Shown here in pieces: positions 17,049-26,243 of a DNA stretch of 64,000 nt. The number at the start of each line of letters is the position of its first letter. Position 1 is the stretch's first letter. Where the stretch lies: contig CAISPO010000038.1 of NCBI GenBank assembly GCA_903887415.1, positions 1 to 64,000 of the forward strand. Direction: 5' to 3'. The position numbers and the translations under genes are program-made. This DNA comes from an uncultured Bacteroidota bacterium. Its GTDB lineage: Bacteria; Bacteroidota; Bacteroidia; Chitinophagales; Chitinophagaceae. The notes below the pieces were generated by a model, which saw only the letters and a list, made by a program, of their open reading frames with translations, was not told the DNA's origin and did not search any database.

Positions 17049-18514
17049 TGCCGATATTACGCGACATACTGGTAAATGTAACCCCTTTGGCAACACAAGG
17101 TGATGCAACTGTGCGGGTGGATAGCGTATGCATCGATTCACGTAAAGTGACGAGGGGCAGTGCATTTATTGCAGTCCGGGGTACGCTTTCCGATGGCCAT
17201 GCCTTTATCGAAAAGGCTATCGGGCAAGGAGCATCAGTCATTGTATGCGAGCGGCTGCCGGAAATGATGGTAGCCGGAACAACATTTGTGCAGGTGAAAA
17301 ACAGCGCAGAAGCAGCCGGGCTAATGGCAGATGCATTTTACGGATTCCCATCGAAAGAGCTGAAAGTAGTGGGTATTACCGGAACCAATGGCAAAACAAC
17401 CACTGCAACTCTTTTATACAAATTGTTTGAAGCGCTCGGCCATAAAAGCGGATTGCTTTCTACTGTCCAAAACCATATTCATGATAAAGTAGTGGAGGCA
17501 ACGCATACCACACCCGATTCGGTATCTATTCATGCATTGCTGCGGGAAATGGCGGATGCAGGCTGTACTTATGCATTTATGGAAGTAAGCTCTCACGCCA
17601 TTCACCAGCGCCGCATAGCAGGCATAAGGTTCGTGGGCGGCGTATTTACCAATATTACCCACGATCATCTCGACTACCATAAAACATTTGACGAATACAT
17701 AAGGGTAAAGAAACAATTCTTTGACGATCTGCCTGAAACAGCGTTTGCATTAACTAATGCAGATGACAAACGGGGTATGGTGATGCTGCAGAACACAAAA
17801 GCAGATAAGCATACCTACAGCCTGCGTATGCCGGCAACCGTGAAAGGCAAGGTGCTGGAAAATAATCTTACCGGCCTGTTCATGAACGTAGATGGCCAGG
17901 ACGTGCATTTCAGGCTCATCGGCACATTCAACGCATACAACCTGCTGGCAGTGTACGGTGCAGCAAAATTGCTTGGACAAGACAAAATGGAGGTGCTCGC
18001 TGTGCTCAGCGGTTTGCAGGGAGCAGCAGGGCGTTTTGAAACGTACTTCTCTCCGAAAGATAAAATACTGGGCATTGTCGATTATGCGCATACCCCCGAT
18101 GCATTGATAAATGTGCTGGCCACCATCAACCAGTTGCGCCAGGATGGGCAGCAGTTGATAACAGTAGCCGGCTGCGGCGGTGACCGTGACAAAACCAAGC
18201 GGCCGATAATGGCGCAAGTGGTATGCGAGCACAGCGATAGGGCAATCCTTACATCGGACAACCCACGAAGCGAGGACCCGGAACAGATACTTAACGATAT
18301 GGAAGCCGGGCTTACTGCCCCGCAGAAGAGAAAGAGCCTGCGCATCACCGACAGGAGAGAAGCGATAAAGGTTGCATGTTCACTTGCCCAGGCCGGCGAT
18401 ATAGTGTTGGTAGCAGGTAAGGGGCATGAGACCTACCAGGAAATAAAAGGAGTAAAACATCATTTTGATGACCGCGAAGTATTAACCGAAGCATTTGAAA
18501 CATTAAATAAATAA
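17048..18514 (+). CDS. murE: UDP-N-acetylmuramoyl-L-alanyl-D-glutamate--2,6-diaminopimelate ligase
   Basis: Cytoplasmic ATP-dependent ligase that adds the third residue to the peptidoglycan stem peptide. It has the P-loop VGITGTNGKTTTATLL, the central-domain FTNITHDHLDYHKTFDEY and EVSSHAIHQRRI, and the C-terminal TSDNPRSEDP. DNPR is the signature for meso-diaminopimelate rather than lysine, so the cell wall should be of the DAP type. The length (488) is normal. It starts on the A of the ftsI stop and is 6 nt from mraY. murF does not follow, in contrast to proteobacterial clusters. Confidence 0.97.
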   Translation: MPILRDILVNVTPLATQGDATVRVDSVCIDSRKVTRGSAFIAVRGTLSDGHAFIEKAIGQGASVIVCERLPEMMVAGTTFVQVKNSAEAAGLMADAFYGFPSKELKVVGITGTNGKTTTATLLYKLFEALGHKSGLLSTVQNHIHDKVVEATHTTPDSVSIHALLREMADAGCTYAFMEVSSHAIHQRRIAGIRFVGGVFTNITHDHLDYHKTFDEYIRVKKQFFDDLPETAFALTNADDKRGMVMLQNTKADKHTYSLRMPATVKGKVLENNLTGLFMNVDGQDVHFRLIGTFNAYNLLAVYGAAKLLGQDKMEVLAVLSGLQGAAGRFETYFSPKDKILGIVDYAHTPDALINVLATINQLRQDGQQLITVAGCGGDRDKTKRPIMAQVVCEHSDRAILTSDNPRSEDPEQILNDMEAGLTAPQKRKSLRITDRREAIKVACSLAQAGDIVLVAGKGHETYQEIKGVKHHFDDREVLTEAFETLNK

Positions 18515-18520
18515 GAGCCG

Positions 18521-19792
18521 ATGCTGTACTATTTGTTCACATACCTGCGCGATACCATCCACCTTACGGGGGCAGGGGTGTTCAATTTTATTACTTTCCG
18601 CATAGCCATGGCCATCATTCTTTCTTTGGTGATCTCCATGCTTATGGGCAAGCGGCTCATTGCCTTCCTGCAGCGCAAGCAGATAGGCGAAACAGTGCGC
18701 GACCTGGGCCTGGCCGGCGAAGCACAAAAGAGGGGAACACCAACGATGGGCGGACTTATCATCATCTCCGCTATTCTGATACCAACATTGTTATTTGCCC
18801 GCGTACTCAATGTATATATAGTGCTGATGCTGGTGTCCACGGTATGGCTGGGCATGGTGGGCTTCCTCGATGACTATATCAAGGTGTTCAAAAAGAACAA
18901 AGAGGGACTTGCGGGACGTTTCAAGATATTGGGCCAGGTTGGGCTGGGCATCATTATAGGTGTCACAATGTACTACAACAACCATGTGGTCGTCAGCAGA
19001 GAAGTAACACCCGGTAACAATGGTATGCACAGCACTGCTGAAAAGCTGGAGGGCGACCGTTATCCAAGAAAAGACGAGAATGGAAAGCTGCAAACCTATG
19101 TGAATGTGCGCACAGCCACTACCACCATACCTTTTGTAAAGACACATGAATTCAGGTACGAAAAAATAGCCGAGATATTCGGTGAGAAAAATGTAGCCAT
19201 CACAACGCCTATCATTTATATCCTGTTTGTCATTTTCATCATCGTAGCAGTGTCCAATGGCGCTAACATTACCGATGGGATCGACGGCCTTGCTACCGGG
19301 GTGTCCGCAATAATAGGTGTTTGTCTCGGCGTGTTCGCATATGTATCGGGCAACTATCTTTTTGCAGGCTACCTGAATATAATGGACATACCAAATCTCG
19401 GCGAGCTCTCCATCTTCATTGGGGCATTCGTAGGGGCATGCGTGGGCTTTCTGTGGTATAATGCATATCCCGCGCAGGTCTTCATGGGCGATACCGGCAG
19501 CCTGGCGCTTGGCGGCATTATAGCTTCGCTGGCTATCATAGTACGTAAAGAATTACTGATACCCATCATCTGCGGCATATTCCTGGTAGAGAATCTGTCC
19601 GTGGTACTGCAGGTATGGTACTTCAAGCGGACAAAGAAAAAATATGGCGAAGGCAGGCGCATCTTTAAGATGGCCCCATTGCATCACCATTACCAAAAAT
19701 CAGGATACCACGAATCAAAAATAGTAACACGCTTCTGGATCATAGGTATCCTGTTGGCGATAATGAGCATAGTAACATTAAAACTGCAATAG
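18521..19792 (+). CDS. mraY: Phospho-N-acetylmuramoyl-pentapeptide transferase MraY
   Basis: Integral membrane enzyme that moves phospho-MurNAc-pentapeptide onto undecaprenyl phosphate to give lipid I. Conserved motifs: [10 protein letters not shown], the catalytic [37 protein letters not shown] and APLHHHYQ. At 423 residues it is about 60 longer than the E. coli enzyme. The extra length lies in a periplasmic loop around residues 155-225 ([20 protein letters not shown] and onward), as is typical of Bacteroidota. The last base of its TAG is the first base of the murD GTG start. Confidence 0.97.
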   Translation: MLYYLFTYLRDTIHLTGAGVFNFITFRIAMAIILSLVISMLMGKRLIAFLQRKQIGETVRDLGLAGEAQKRGTPTMGGLIIISAILIPTLLFARVLNVYIVLMLVSTVWLGMVGFLDDYIKVFKKNKEGLAGRFKILGQVGLGIIIGVTMYYNNHVVVSREVTPGNNGMHSTAEKLEGDRYPRKDENGKLQTYVNVRTATTTIPFVKTHEFRYEKIAEIFGEKNVAITTPIIYILFVIFIIVAVSNGANITDGIDGLATGVSAIIGVCLGVFAYVSGNYLFAGYLNIMDIPNLGELSIFIGAFVGACVGFLWYNAYPAQVFMGDTGSLALGGIIASLAIIVRKELLIPIICGIFLVENLSVVLQVWYFKRTKKKYGEGRRIFKMAPLHHHYQKSGYHESKIVTRFWIIGILLAIMSIVTLKLQ

Positions 19793-21147
19793 TGAGCACA
19801 AACACAAAACGCCTGGTGATACTCGGCGCCGCAGAAAGCGGTGTGGGCGCAGCCTTGCTGGGAAAGCAGCAAGGGTGGGATGTTTTTGTGAGCGATGGCG
19901 GAACGATAAAGGAAAACTTTAAACAAGAGTTGCAACAGCAACGAATAGCATTTGAAGAAGGTGTCCATACGAGCGATAAGATATTAGCTGCGGTATGCCT
20001 GGTGAAGAGCCCCGGTATCAGCGATAAGACGCCGATCATGAAGCAGGTAAGGGCTGCGGGCATAGAGGTTTGCAGCGAGATCGAGTTTGGCTTCCGGTAT
20101 AAAGGGGACAGTAAAATAATAGCAATAACGGGCAGCAATGGCAAAAGCACAACAACCAAGCTGACCTACACCATACTGAAGAACGCGGACTACGACGTAG
20201 CAATGGTAGGCAATATTGGTTACAGCTTTGCCCGGCAGATCGCGGAAAGGCCATGCAAATGGTATGTGATGGAAGTAAGCAGTTTCCAGCTCGATGATAT
20301 TCACCAGTTCCGCCCGGATGTAGCGGTGCTGCTCAACATCACCCCGGATCACCTGGACCGCTACGATTATGTTTTTGCCAACTACGTGGCTGCAAAGTTC
20401 AACATAACAAAATACCAGACTCACAACGACTACTTCGTAATAAACACAGATGACCCGGTAATAAGAGATTATATCGCAACCCATTCTATTCACGCTACTA
20501 CAATTCACTTTACGATGAGCGATAACAACATTGGCAACGAAGGCGGCTACATCCGCAACGAACGCATGTACATAGACTTTGATGGCGACTACATGGATAT
20601 GTCAATCCATGACCTGTCGCTCAGGGGCAGGCATAACCTATATAACAGTATGGCAGCGGGAATATCAGCGCGCATAGCAGGCGTGAGACGGGAAAAGCTG
20701 CGCGAGACGTTTGCAGGCTTTGAGGGGCTGGAGCACCGCCTCGAATTTGTAGCCACAGTGCGCGGCGTGGATTTCATCAACGATAGCAAGGCAACGAATG
20801 TGAATTCGGTATGGTTTGCGCTTGAAAGCATGAGAAAGCCGGTAGTACTGATACTCGGCGGGCAGGATAAAGGAAACGACTATAGCGAAATACTGGACCT
20901 GGTTGCCGAAAAAGTACATGCAATTGTATGTATGGGCATAGACAACACACCTATTCATGCGGCATTTGATAGTGTGGTGGAGACAATTGTTGACACCAAT
21001 AGTGCAGAGGCAGCGGTAAAAATGGCATACAGGTTAGCACAAGGCAACGATGTTGTTTTGCTTTCTCCGGCATGTGCCAGCTTCGATCTGTTTAAGAACT
21101 ATGAAGATCGCGGAAAACAATTTAAAGAAGCAGTGAAGAATTTGTGA
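19792..21147 (+). CDS. murD: UDP-N-acetylmuramoylalanine--D-glutamate ligase
   Basis: Cytoplasmic Mur ligase that adds D-glutamate to UDP-MurNAc-L-Ala. It shows an N-terminal UDP-binding Rossmann fold (LVILGAAESGVGAALLGKQ), the P-loop AITGSNGKSTTTKLT, the Mg-site region LNITPDHLDRYDY, and the C-terminal FINDSKATNVNSVWFALES and LLSPACASFDLFKNYEDRG. Length 451 is normal. It starts with GTG overlapping the mraY stop by 1 nt, the only way to keep the AAESGVG motif at the usual distance from the start. It is followed by a GC-rich palindrome and an AT-rich spacer before ftsW. Confidence 0.97.
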   Translation: MSTNTKRLVILGAAESGVGAALLGKQQGWDVFVSDGGTIKENFKQELQQQRIAFEEGVHTSDKILAAVCLVKSPGISDKTPIMKQVRAAGIEVCSEIEFGFRYKGDSKIIAITGSNGKSTTTKLTYTILKNADYDVAMVGNIGYSFARQIAERPCKWYVMEVSSFQLDDIHQFRPDVAVLLNITPDHLDRYDYVFANYVAAKFNITKYQTHNDYFVINTDDPVIRDYIATHSIHATTIHFTMSDNNIGNEGGYIRNERMYIDFDGDYMDMSIHDLSLRGRHNLYNSMAAGISARIAGVRREKLRETFAGFEGLEHRLEFVATVRGVDFINDSKATNVNSVWFALESMRKPVVLILGGQDKGNDYSEILDLVAEKVHAIVCMGIDNTPIHAAFDSVVETIVDTNSAEAAVKMAYRLAQGNDVVLLSPACASFDLFKNYEDRGKQFKEAVKNL

Positions 21148-21150
21148 CAG

Positions 21151-21181
21151 CCTCTCCCCATCCCTCCCCGAAGGGGAGGGT
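21151..21181. repeat. CCCTCCCC palindrome just after murD
   Basis: The 19-bp core, CCCTCCCCGAAGGGGAGGG at 21162-21180, is a perfect inverted repeat with a 3-nt loop, 14 bp beyond the murD stop. Related CTCCC...GGGAG elements occur at 44504, 49486 and 50545. No U-tract follows, so it is unlikely to end transcription of the operon, but it could stabilise upstream mRNA. Confidence 0.8.
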
Positions 21182-21214
21182 GAAGCAGAGTAAGAGCAGC
21201 GCGGGTGAGTTGGG

Positions 21215-21246
21215 TTTTGAATTTTGACTTTTAACTTTTGAATTTA
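21215..21246 (+). repeat. AT-rich TTTTGAATTTT spacer before ftsW
   Basis: Low-complexity run of short TTTTGAATTTTGACTTTT-type words immediately before the ftsW ATG. The same kind of sequence precedes murC (23699) and lies in reverse before etfB (near 51320). It has no coding sense and takes the place of a ribosome-binding site. Confidence 0.7.
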
Positions 21247-21249
21247 GAA

Positions 21250-22587
21250 ATGGCAGACCACATGAAGCAATTGCTGGCTAAGACGAAAGGCGACCAGGTT
21301 ATCTGGGGCGTGGTCGTGCTGCTGTCCTTCATCAGCCTGCTCGCGGTGTATAGCAGCACAGGATCGCTTGCTTATCGCATGGAAAAGAACTCCAGCTACT
21401 ACCTGGTAAAGCAGGTAATGGTCTTGGGCCTCGGCTTGCTCATCATATATTGGGTGCATAGGATCAACTATACCAAGTTCGCGAGGATAGCGGTGATACT
21501 GTACCTGCTGAGCCTGCCGTTATTGCTATATACGTTGTTCTTCGGCACCAGCCTCAACGAGGGGTCAAGATGGATAAAACTGCCTGGCATTAACCTTACG
21601 TTCCAGACTTCAGACCTTGCTAAGCTGGCGCTGTTCATGTTCATCGCCCGTGTGCTGAGCATGAAGCAGGATGTGATAAAAGACCTGAAAAAAGGGTTTG
21701 TCCCGGTACTGCTGCCTATGCTGTTCACTTGCGCGCTCATTGCTCCTGCAAACCTTTCTACTGCATTGATGCTGGGTGCTACCTGCAGCATTGTATTCTT
21801 TATAGGCCGTGTGCAGGTGAAACATTTGTTGCTGCTGGGCGCTGTAGGGATAATGGGGATTTCCGTGCTGTTCACAGTATCCAAGCTCACTGGTTTCGGC
21901 AGGGCAAAAACGTGGCAGCAGCGCATGGAAGACTTTGCCGGGGGAAAAAAGAAGGACGGCAAGCCCGAAGACGTTTACCAGGTGCAGCAGGCAAAGATAG
22001 CTATCGCCAATGGCGGCGTGGCTGGCCGCGGGCCTGGCCAGAGCCTGCAGAAGAACTTCCTGCCCCACCCTTACTCCGATTTCATTTTTGCAATAATCAT
22101 AGAGGAGTATGGGCTCATCGGCGGCGCGGTGGTGATGATGCTGTACCTGCTGTTCTTATGGCGCAGCATACTCATCTTCAAGCGCTGCCCTTTTGCTTTC
22201 GGTGCATTCCTGGCCGTAGGGCTCAGTATCACGCTGGTTTTCCAGGCGATGCTGAATATGGCTGTGAATGTGCACCTGGTACCGGTTACCGGCCTTACAC
22301 TGCCCATGATAAGCATGGGCGGGTCTTCCATATGGTTCACCAGCATAGCCATTGGTATAGTGCTCAGTGTAAGCCGGTATGTGGACGAAATGGAGGGTGT
22401 AAAGAAGCCGGAGAAGAAACCAAGGAAGAAAGTTACCGAGCGCACTTTCGATGAACCCGCAGAAGATACAAATGAAGAAGAAACAACAGAAGCGGCAACA
22501 GAAGAAATAGCTGTTGCTGCCCTGGAAGGAACGAAAACTAAAACAACAAAAACAAGCACAGGCAAAACGCCGGTACCGGCAGTATAA
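21250..22587 (+). CDS. ftsW: Septal glycosyltransferase FtsW (SEDS family)
   Basis: Polymerises lipid II into glycan strands at the septum together with FtsI. About ten membrane helices are visible, with family motifs GSRWIKLPGINLTFQTSDLAK, GVAGRGPGQSLQKNFLPHPY, then SDFIFAIIIEEYGLIG containing the conserved catalytic aspartate, and PMISMGGSS. The first 375 or so residues are the SEDS core; the last 70 are a charged Lys/Glu/Thr-rich cytoplasmic tail (KKPEKKPRKKVTERTF, then EEETTEAATEE). ATG 21250 is chosen over the TTG at 21238, giving 445 residues. The stop is 2 nt from murG. Confidence 0.96.
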   Translation: MADHMKQLLAKTKGDQVIWGVVVLLSFISLLAVYSSTGSLAYRMEKNSSYYLVKQVMVLGLGLLIIYWVHRINYTKFARIAVILYLLSLPLLLYTLFFGTSLNEGSRWIKLPGINLTFQTSDLAKLALFMFIARVLSMKQDVIKDLKKGFVPVLLPMLFTCALIAPANLSTALMLGATCSIVFFIGRVQVKHLLLLGAVGIMGISVLFTVSKLTGFGRAKTWQQRMEDFAGGKKKDGKPEDVYQVQQAKIAIANGGVAGRGPGQSLQKNFLPHPYSDFIFAIIIEEYGLIGGAVVMMLYLLFLWRSILIFKRCPFAFGAFLAVGLSITLVFQAMLNMAVNVHLVPVTGLTLPMISMGGSSIWFTSIAIGIVLSVSRYVDEMEGVKKPEKKPRKKVTERTFDEPAEDTNEEETTEAATEEIAVAALEGTKTKTTKTSTGKTPVPAV

Positions 22588-22589
22588 AG

Positions 22590-23687
22590 ATGAACAGTTT
22601 GCGCGTGATAATAGCAGGTGGAGGAACAGGCGGGCATATATTCCCGGCAGTAGCAGTGGGCCATGCCCTGCTGCGGCTGCGCCCCGGTATTGAACTGCTG
22701 TTTGTGGGTGCAAAGGGCAAGATGGAAATGGAGAAAGTGCCGCAGGAAGGCTTCGAAATAATAGGACTGGATATTGCAGGATTTAACAGGGGCAGTATAT
22801 TAAAAAATCTCTCACTGCCGTTCAAGTTAATAAAGAGCCGGATGCAGGCGAGAAGCATCATAAAACAGTTCAAACCGGGGATTATAGTTGGCGTAGGGGG
22901 ATACGCCAGCTTCCCGGTTTTGAATGCAGGACAAAGCATGAATATACCGACGCTCATACAGGAACAAAATTCGTTCGCAGGAAAGAGCAATAAGATATTA
23001 GGGAGAAGGGCTAAAGCGATATGTGTGGCGTATGAGAACATGGAGCAGTTCTTCCCGAAGGATAAAATAACAATTACAGGCAACCCGGTGCGTAAGAGCA
23101 TATCCGATATGGACAGCACACCGGTAGAGGGAAAAGCATGGTTTGAACTGGAGTCGGGGATAAAGACCATACTTGTCGTGGGTGGCAGCCTTGGCGCAAA
23201 ATCAATTAACGAAAGCATAGACGCGCAGCTGGATGAGCTGATGAAAGAGAATGTGCAGTTGATATGGCAAACGGGCAGGAATTATATAGACGAGGCGCGC
23301 AAACGGGTGGAGGCCTATGGCAATCGGGTGAAAGTGTTTGATTTTATCAAGGACATGGACAAGGCCTATGCGGCCGCGGAAATAGTGATATCAAGGGCTG
23401 GGGCGCTGGCAATAGCTGAGCTGTGCATTGCGGGTAAGCCCGTAATATTTGTGCCTTATCCGCATGCGGCTGAAGATCACCAGACGAGTAATGCAATGGC
23501 TTTGGTGCAGCGGAATGCCGCAATGCTGGTGAAGGATGCTGATGTGAAAAAGGAACTGCTGGAAAAGCTGAAAGTAATACTAAATGACAGCGGGTTGCAG
23601 GCGCGCATGGCGCAAAGCCTGAAGAAGTTGGCTATAAAGGATGCGGATGAGCGGATAGCGTGGAAGGTAATAGAACTAAGTAGTTAA
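22590..23687 (+). CDS. murG: UDP-N-acetylglucosamine--MurNAc-pentapeptide pyrophosphoryl-undecaprenol GlcNAc transferase
   Basis: Peripheral membrane GT28 glycosyltransferase converting lipid I to lipid II. The N-terminal glycine-rich loop IIAGGGTGGHIFPAVAV, the second loop VGVGGYASFPV, the acceptor region QEQNSFAGKSNKIL, the third loop VVGGSLGAKSINE and the UDP-GlcNAc site VISRAGALAIAELCIAGKP are all present. The length (365) is normal. It is 2 nt from ftsW; a 47-nt AT-rich spacer separates it from murC. Confidence 0.97.
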   Translation: MNSLRVIIAGGGTGGHIFPAVAVGHALLRLRPGIELLFVGAKGKMEMEKVPQEGFEIIGLDIAGFNRGSILKNLSLPFKLIKSRMQARSIIKQFKPGIIVGVGGYASFPVLNAGQSMNIPTLIQEQNSFAGKSNKILGRRAKAICVAYENMEQFFPKDKITITGNPVRKSISDMDSTPVEGKAWFELESGIKTILVVGGSLGAKSINESIDAQLDELMKENVQLIWQTGRNYIDEARKRVEAYGNRVKVFDFIKDMDKAYAAAEIVISRAGALAIAELCIAGKPVIFVPYPHAAEDHQTSNAMALVQRNAAMLVKDADVKKELLEKLKVILNDSGLQARMAQSLKKLAIKDADERIAWKVIELSS

Positions 23688-23698
23688 ACGACCAACAG

Positions 23699-23733
23699 GT
23701 TTTTGAATTTTGGCTTTTGAATTTTGAATTTGT
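23699..23733 (+). repeat. AT-rich TTTTGAATTTT spacer before murC
   Basis: Three repeats of a TTTTGAATTTTGGCTTTTGA-like word directly abut the murC start. It matches the spacer in front of ftsW closely in composition and phrase, suggesting a common origin. Confidence 0.7.
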
Positions 23734-23734
23734 A

Positions 23735-25093
23735 ATGAACGTAAGGGAAATAAACAGGGTGTATTTCATAGGTATCGGCGGCATCGGTATGAGCGCGCTT
23801 GCGCGGTTTTTCCGGGAGCAGGGGGCTGTAGTGAGCGGCTATGATAAGACTGAAACTGACCTTACCAAACACCTGGCAAAAGAAGGAATGAGCATACATT
23901 ATACTGATGATGAAGCGCTGCTGGATAAAAACACACAACTGGTGGTCTATACTCCTGCCATTCCTAAAGACCACAAAGAGCTTAACTGGTACCTGGCAAA
24001 TAAATTTCCTGTTTACAAGCGCAGCGATGTGCTGCAATGGATCACGGAAGCTATGTATGCGGTAACGGTAGCAGGTACGCATGGCAAGACTACCATTTCC
24101 ACCATGATCGCATACCTCCTTCGCGAAACAGGTTATGGCGGCAATGCATTCCTGGGAGGCATATCGGTAAACTATGATTGTAATTACTGGCACAGCAGCA
24201 GGAATACAGCGGTAGTAGAGGCTGATGAATACGACAGGAGCTTCCTGAAGCTGAAGCCGGATATTGCTGTGCTTACTGCCATGGATGCCGATCACCTGGA
24301 TATTTACGGCACTGTAGCGGAAATGGAGGCCGCATTTATCCAGTACACAAAAAACATTAAGCCCGGCGGCACATTGCTGGTAAAACACGGACTGCATAGA
24401 GAAGCGGAGCTGAAGGGCGATCACACACTTACCTACAGCCTGCAAAATGATGCTGCAGATATTTATGCAGACAATATCCGGCAAAAGGATGGCGGCTATT
24501 TATTTGATGTAAAAGGTGCAGACTGCATCCTGGAGCAGGTACACCTGCAGGTGGGTGGCATGCACAATGTAGAGAATGCAATAGCAGCTATAGCTGTAAC
24601 CCAACTGCTGGGCATTGATGGCGCTGCAGTGAAACGTTCGCTGCCCGGGTTCATGGGGGTAAAGCGCCGATTTGAGTATGTGGTGAAGAACAGCAAAATT
24701 GTTTACATAGACGACTACGCGCATCACCCCGAAGAATTGGCTGCGCTGATAGGCGGTGCAAAACATTTGTTCCCGGGGCGCAGATGTGTGGTGTGTTTTC
24801 AGCCGCACCTCTTTAGCCGCACCCGCGACCTGGCCGATGGTTTCGCTCATAGCCTGGATATGGCTGATGAAGTACTGCTGCTGGATATATACCCGGCGCG
24901 CGAGTTGCCTATGGAAGGCGTGACATCAAAAATGATAGCGGACAAAATGAACAATCCTGCACATACTATCATGTCGAAAGAGGGCGTGCTGGAATATGTG
25001 AAAGCAGCGCCGCTGGATATGTTCATCACAGCTGGCGCAGGGGATATTGACAAATTAGTAGAACCAGTTAAAAAAATATTGTTAGGTAAATAA
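23735..25093 (+). CDS. murC: UDP-N-acetylmuramate--L-alanine ligase
   Basis: Cytoplasmic Mur ligase adding the first stem-peptide residue. It has YFIGIGGIGMSALARFF at the N-terminus, the P-loop VAGTHGKTTISTMIAYL, EADEYDRSFL and DADHLDIYG in the central domain, and IDDYAHHPEELAALI and VCFQPHLFSRT in the C-terminal domain. ATG 23735 (MNVREINRVYFIGIG) is used instead of the TTG at 23717, which lies in the AT-rich spacer. Its TAA overlaps the ftsQ ATG by 1 nt. Confidence 0.97.
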   Translation: MNVREINRVYFIGIGGIGMSALARFFREQGAVVSGYDKTETDLTKHLAKEGMSIHYTDDEALLDKNTQLVVYTPAIPKDHKELNWYLANKFPVYKRSDVLQWITEAMYAVTVAGTHGKTTISTMIAYLLRETGYGGNAFLGGISVNYDCNYWHSSRNTAVVEADEYDRSFLKLKPDIAVLTAMDADHLDIYGTVAEMEAAFIQYTKNIKPGGTLLVKHGLHREAELKGDHTLTYSLQNDAADIYADNIRQKDGGYLFDVKGADCILEQVHLQVGGMHNVENAIAAIAVTQLLGIDGAAVKRSLPGFMGVKRRFEYVVKNSKIVYIDDYAHHPEELAALIGGAKHLFPGRRCVVCFQPHLFSRTRDLADGFAHSLDMADEVLLLDIYPARELPMEGVTSKMIADKMNNPAHTIMSKEGVLEYVKAAPLDMFITAGAGDIDKLVEPVKKILLGK

Positions 25094-26211
25094 TGGCGGC
25101 AAAGCGCAAAATATCGGTACGCAAAATATTGCAGGTGTTCGTTACCGTGGTGGTAAGCGCTGGCTGCATTATTGCCATGGTCAGCGCTTCGCGTATAGAA
25201 GATAGTAAAATGCTGTCGAGCGTGGCAGTGCATATCAAGAATGACAAGAAGTATCATTTTATAGAAGAGAAAGAGATCATGGACCTCGCGGTCAATAACC
25301 GGGGAATAGATGTAATGAACACTCCTATATCTCACCTTGATGTAAAGGGCATGGAGCAGGTGATCGCGGCTGATCCGTGGGTAGCAGGCGTACAGGTATT
25401 TGTGGATAACGACCGTGTGCTGCACATGTACGTTATGCAGCGCATACCGGTAGTAAGAATATTCGGGCGGGACAGCCACAGTTATTATATGGATGCTACA
25501 ATGAGCATGATGCCGTTGTCAGAGAACTATGTTTACTATACCGCCGCGGTGACAAATGTACCTGAAATAAAAGATGACAGTGCAGGCTGGGCTTTAAGAA
25601 AGCAAATACTGAAACTCGTAAACGCAATACAGGCAGATACATTCTGGAGCGCACAAATTTCACAGGTGATCGTTGATTCAGCAGGTACATTTGAACTGCT
25701 GCCTGTCCTTGGTGACCAAAAAATAATATTCGGGGATACCACCCTGATGAAGGAGAAATTCAACAACCTGTTTGTGTTTTATAAAAATGTGCTGAACCGC
25801 ATAGGCTGGGATAAATACGAAACACTGGACCTGCGCTTTAAAGGCCAGGTAGTTGCCTCCCCTGCCATTCCATACAGCGGCCCTGTTGATAAAGCCGTAT
25901 CAACGATGAACTGGATAAACAGCATTGTAGAAACAGAGGCTAAAAACGATAATAAAGATTCAGTGCAAAACGCTGTAGCCAAAACAACAAACGTACCGGC
26001 AGCGAAAGCAGCCCCGAAGAAAGATGCAAAAACAGCAGCAAAAGAAAAGCCCAAACCAAAGCCGGTGGCAAAGGCAGCCCCGAAAAAGAAAATGAAACCG
26101 CAGGCGAACGGTAAAGAGGTGCATCATGCTGCACCACCAAAGGCAAAGGATAACAGTAAAGAAAAAAATAAAAAGCAGGCTACTCCAAAATATGTGTATC
26201 CTGAAAAATAA
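25093..26211 (+). CDS. ftsQ: Cell division protein FtsQ with long basic tail
   Basis: Bitopic division protein linking early and late divisome parts. It has a short basic cytoplasmic start, a membrane helix (ILQVFVTVVVSAGCIIAMV), a POTRA-like region (residues about 45-120, with HLDVKGMEQVIAADPWVAGVQV) and a FtsQ/DivIB beta domain reaching about residue 260 (RIGWDKYETLDLRFKGQVV). The last 80 or so residues are Lys/Ala/Pro-rich (KAAPKKDAKTAAKEKPKPKP) and low in complexity, which is unusual for FtsQ and would be periplasmic. At 372 residues it is longer than most. It overlaps murC by 1 nt and is 32 nt from ftsA. Confidence 0.92.
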   Translation: MAAKRKISVRKILQVFVTVVVSAGCIIAMVSASRIEDSKMLSSVAVHIKNDKKYHFIEEKEIMDLAVNNRGIDVMNTPISHLDVKGMEQVIAADPWVAGVQVFVDNDRVLHMYVMQRIPVVRIFGRDSHSYYMDATMSMMPLSENYVYYTAAVTNVPEIKDDSAGWALRKQILKLVNAIQADTFWSAQISQVIVDSAGTFELLPVLGDQKIIFGDTTLMKEKFNNLFVFYKNVLNRIGWDKYETLDLRFKGQVVASPAIPYSGPVDKAVSTMNWINSIVETEAKNDNKDSVQNAVAKTTNVPAAKAAPKKDAKTAAKEKPKPKPVAKAAPKKKMKPQANGKEVHHAAPPKAKDNSKEKNKKQATPKYVYPEK

Positions 26212-26243
26212 AAGCAATTAACAGTTTTTAAAACCGCAGCAAC

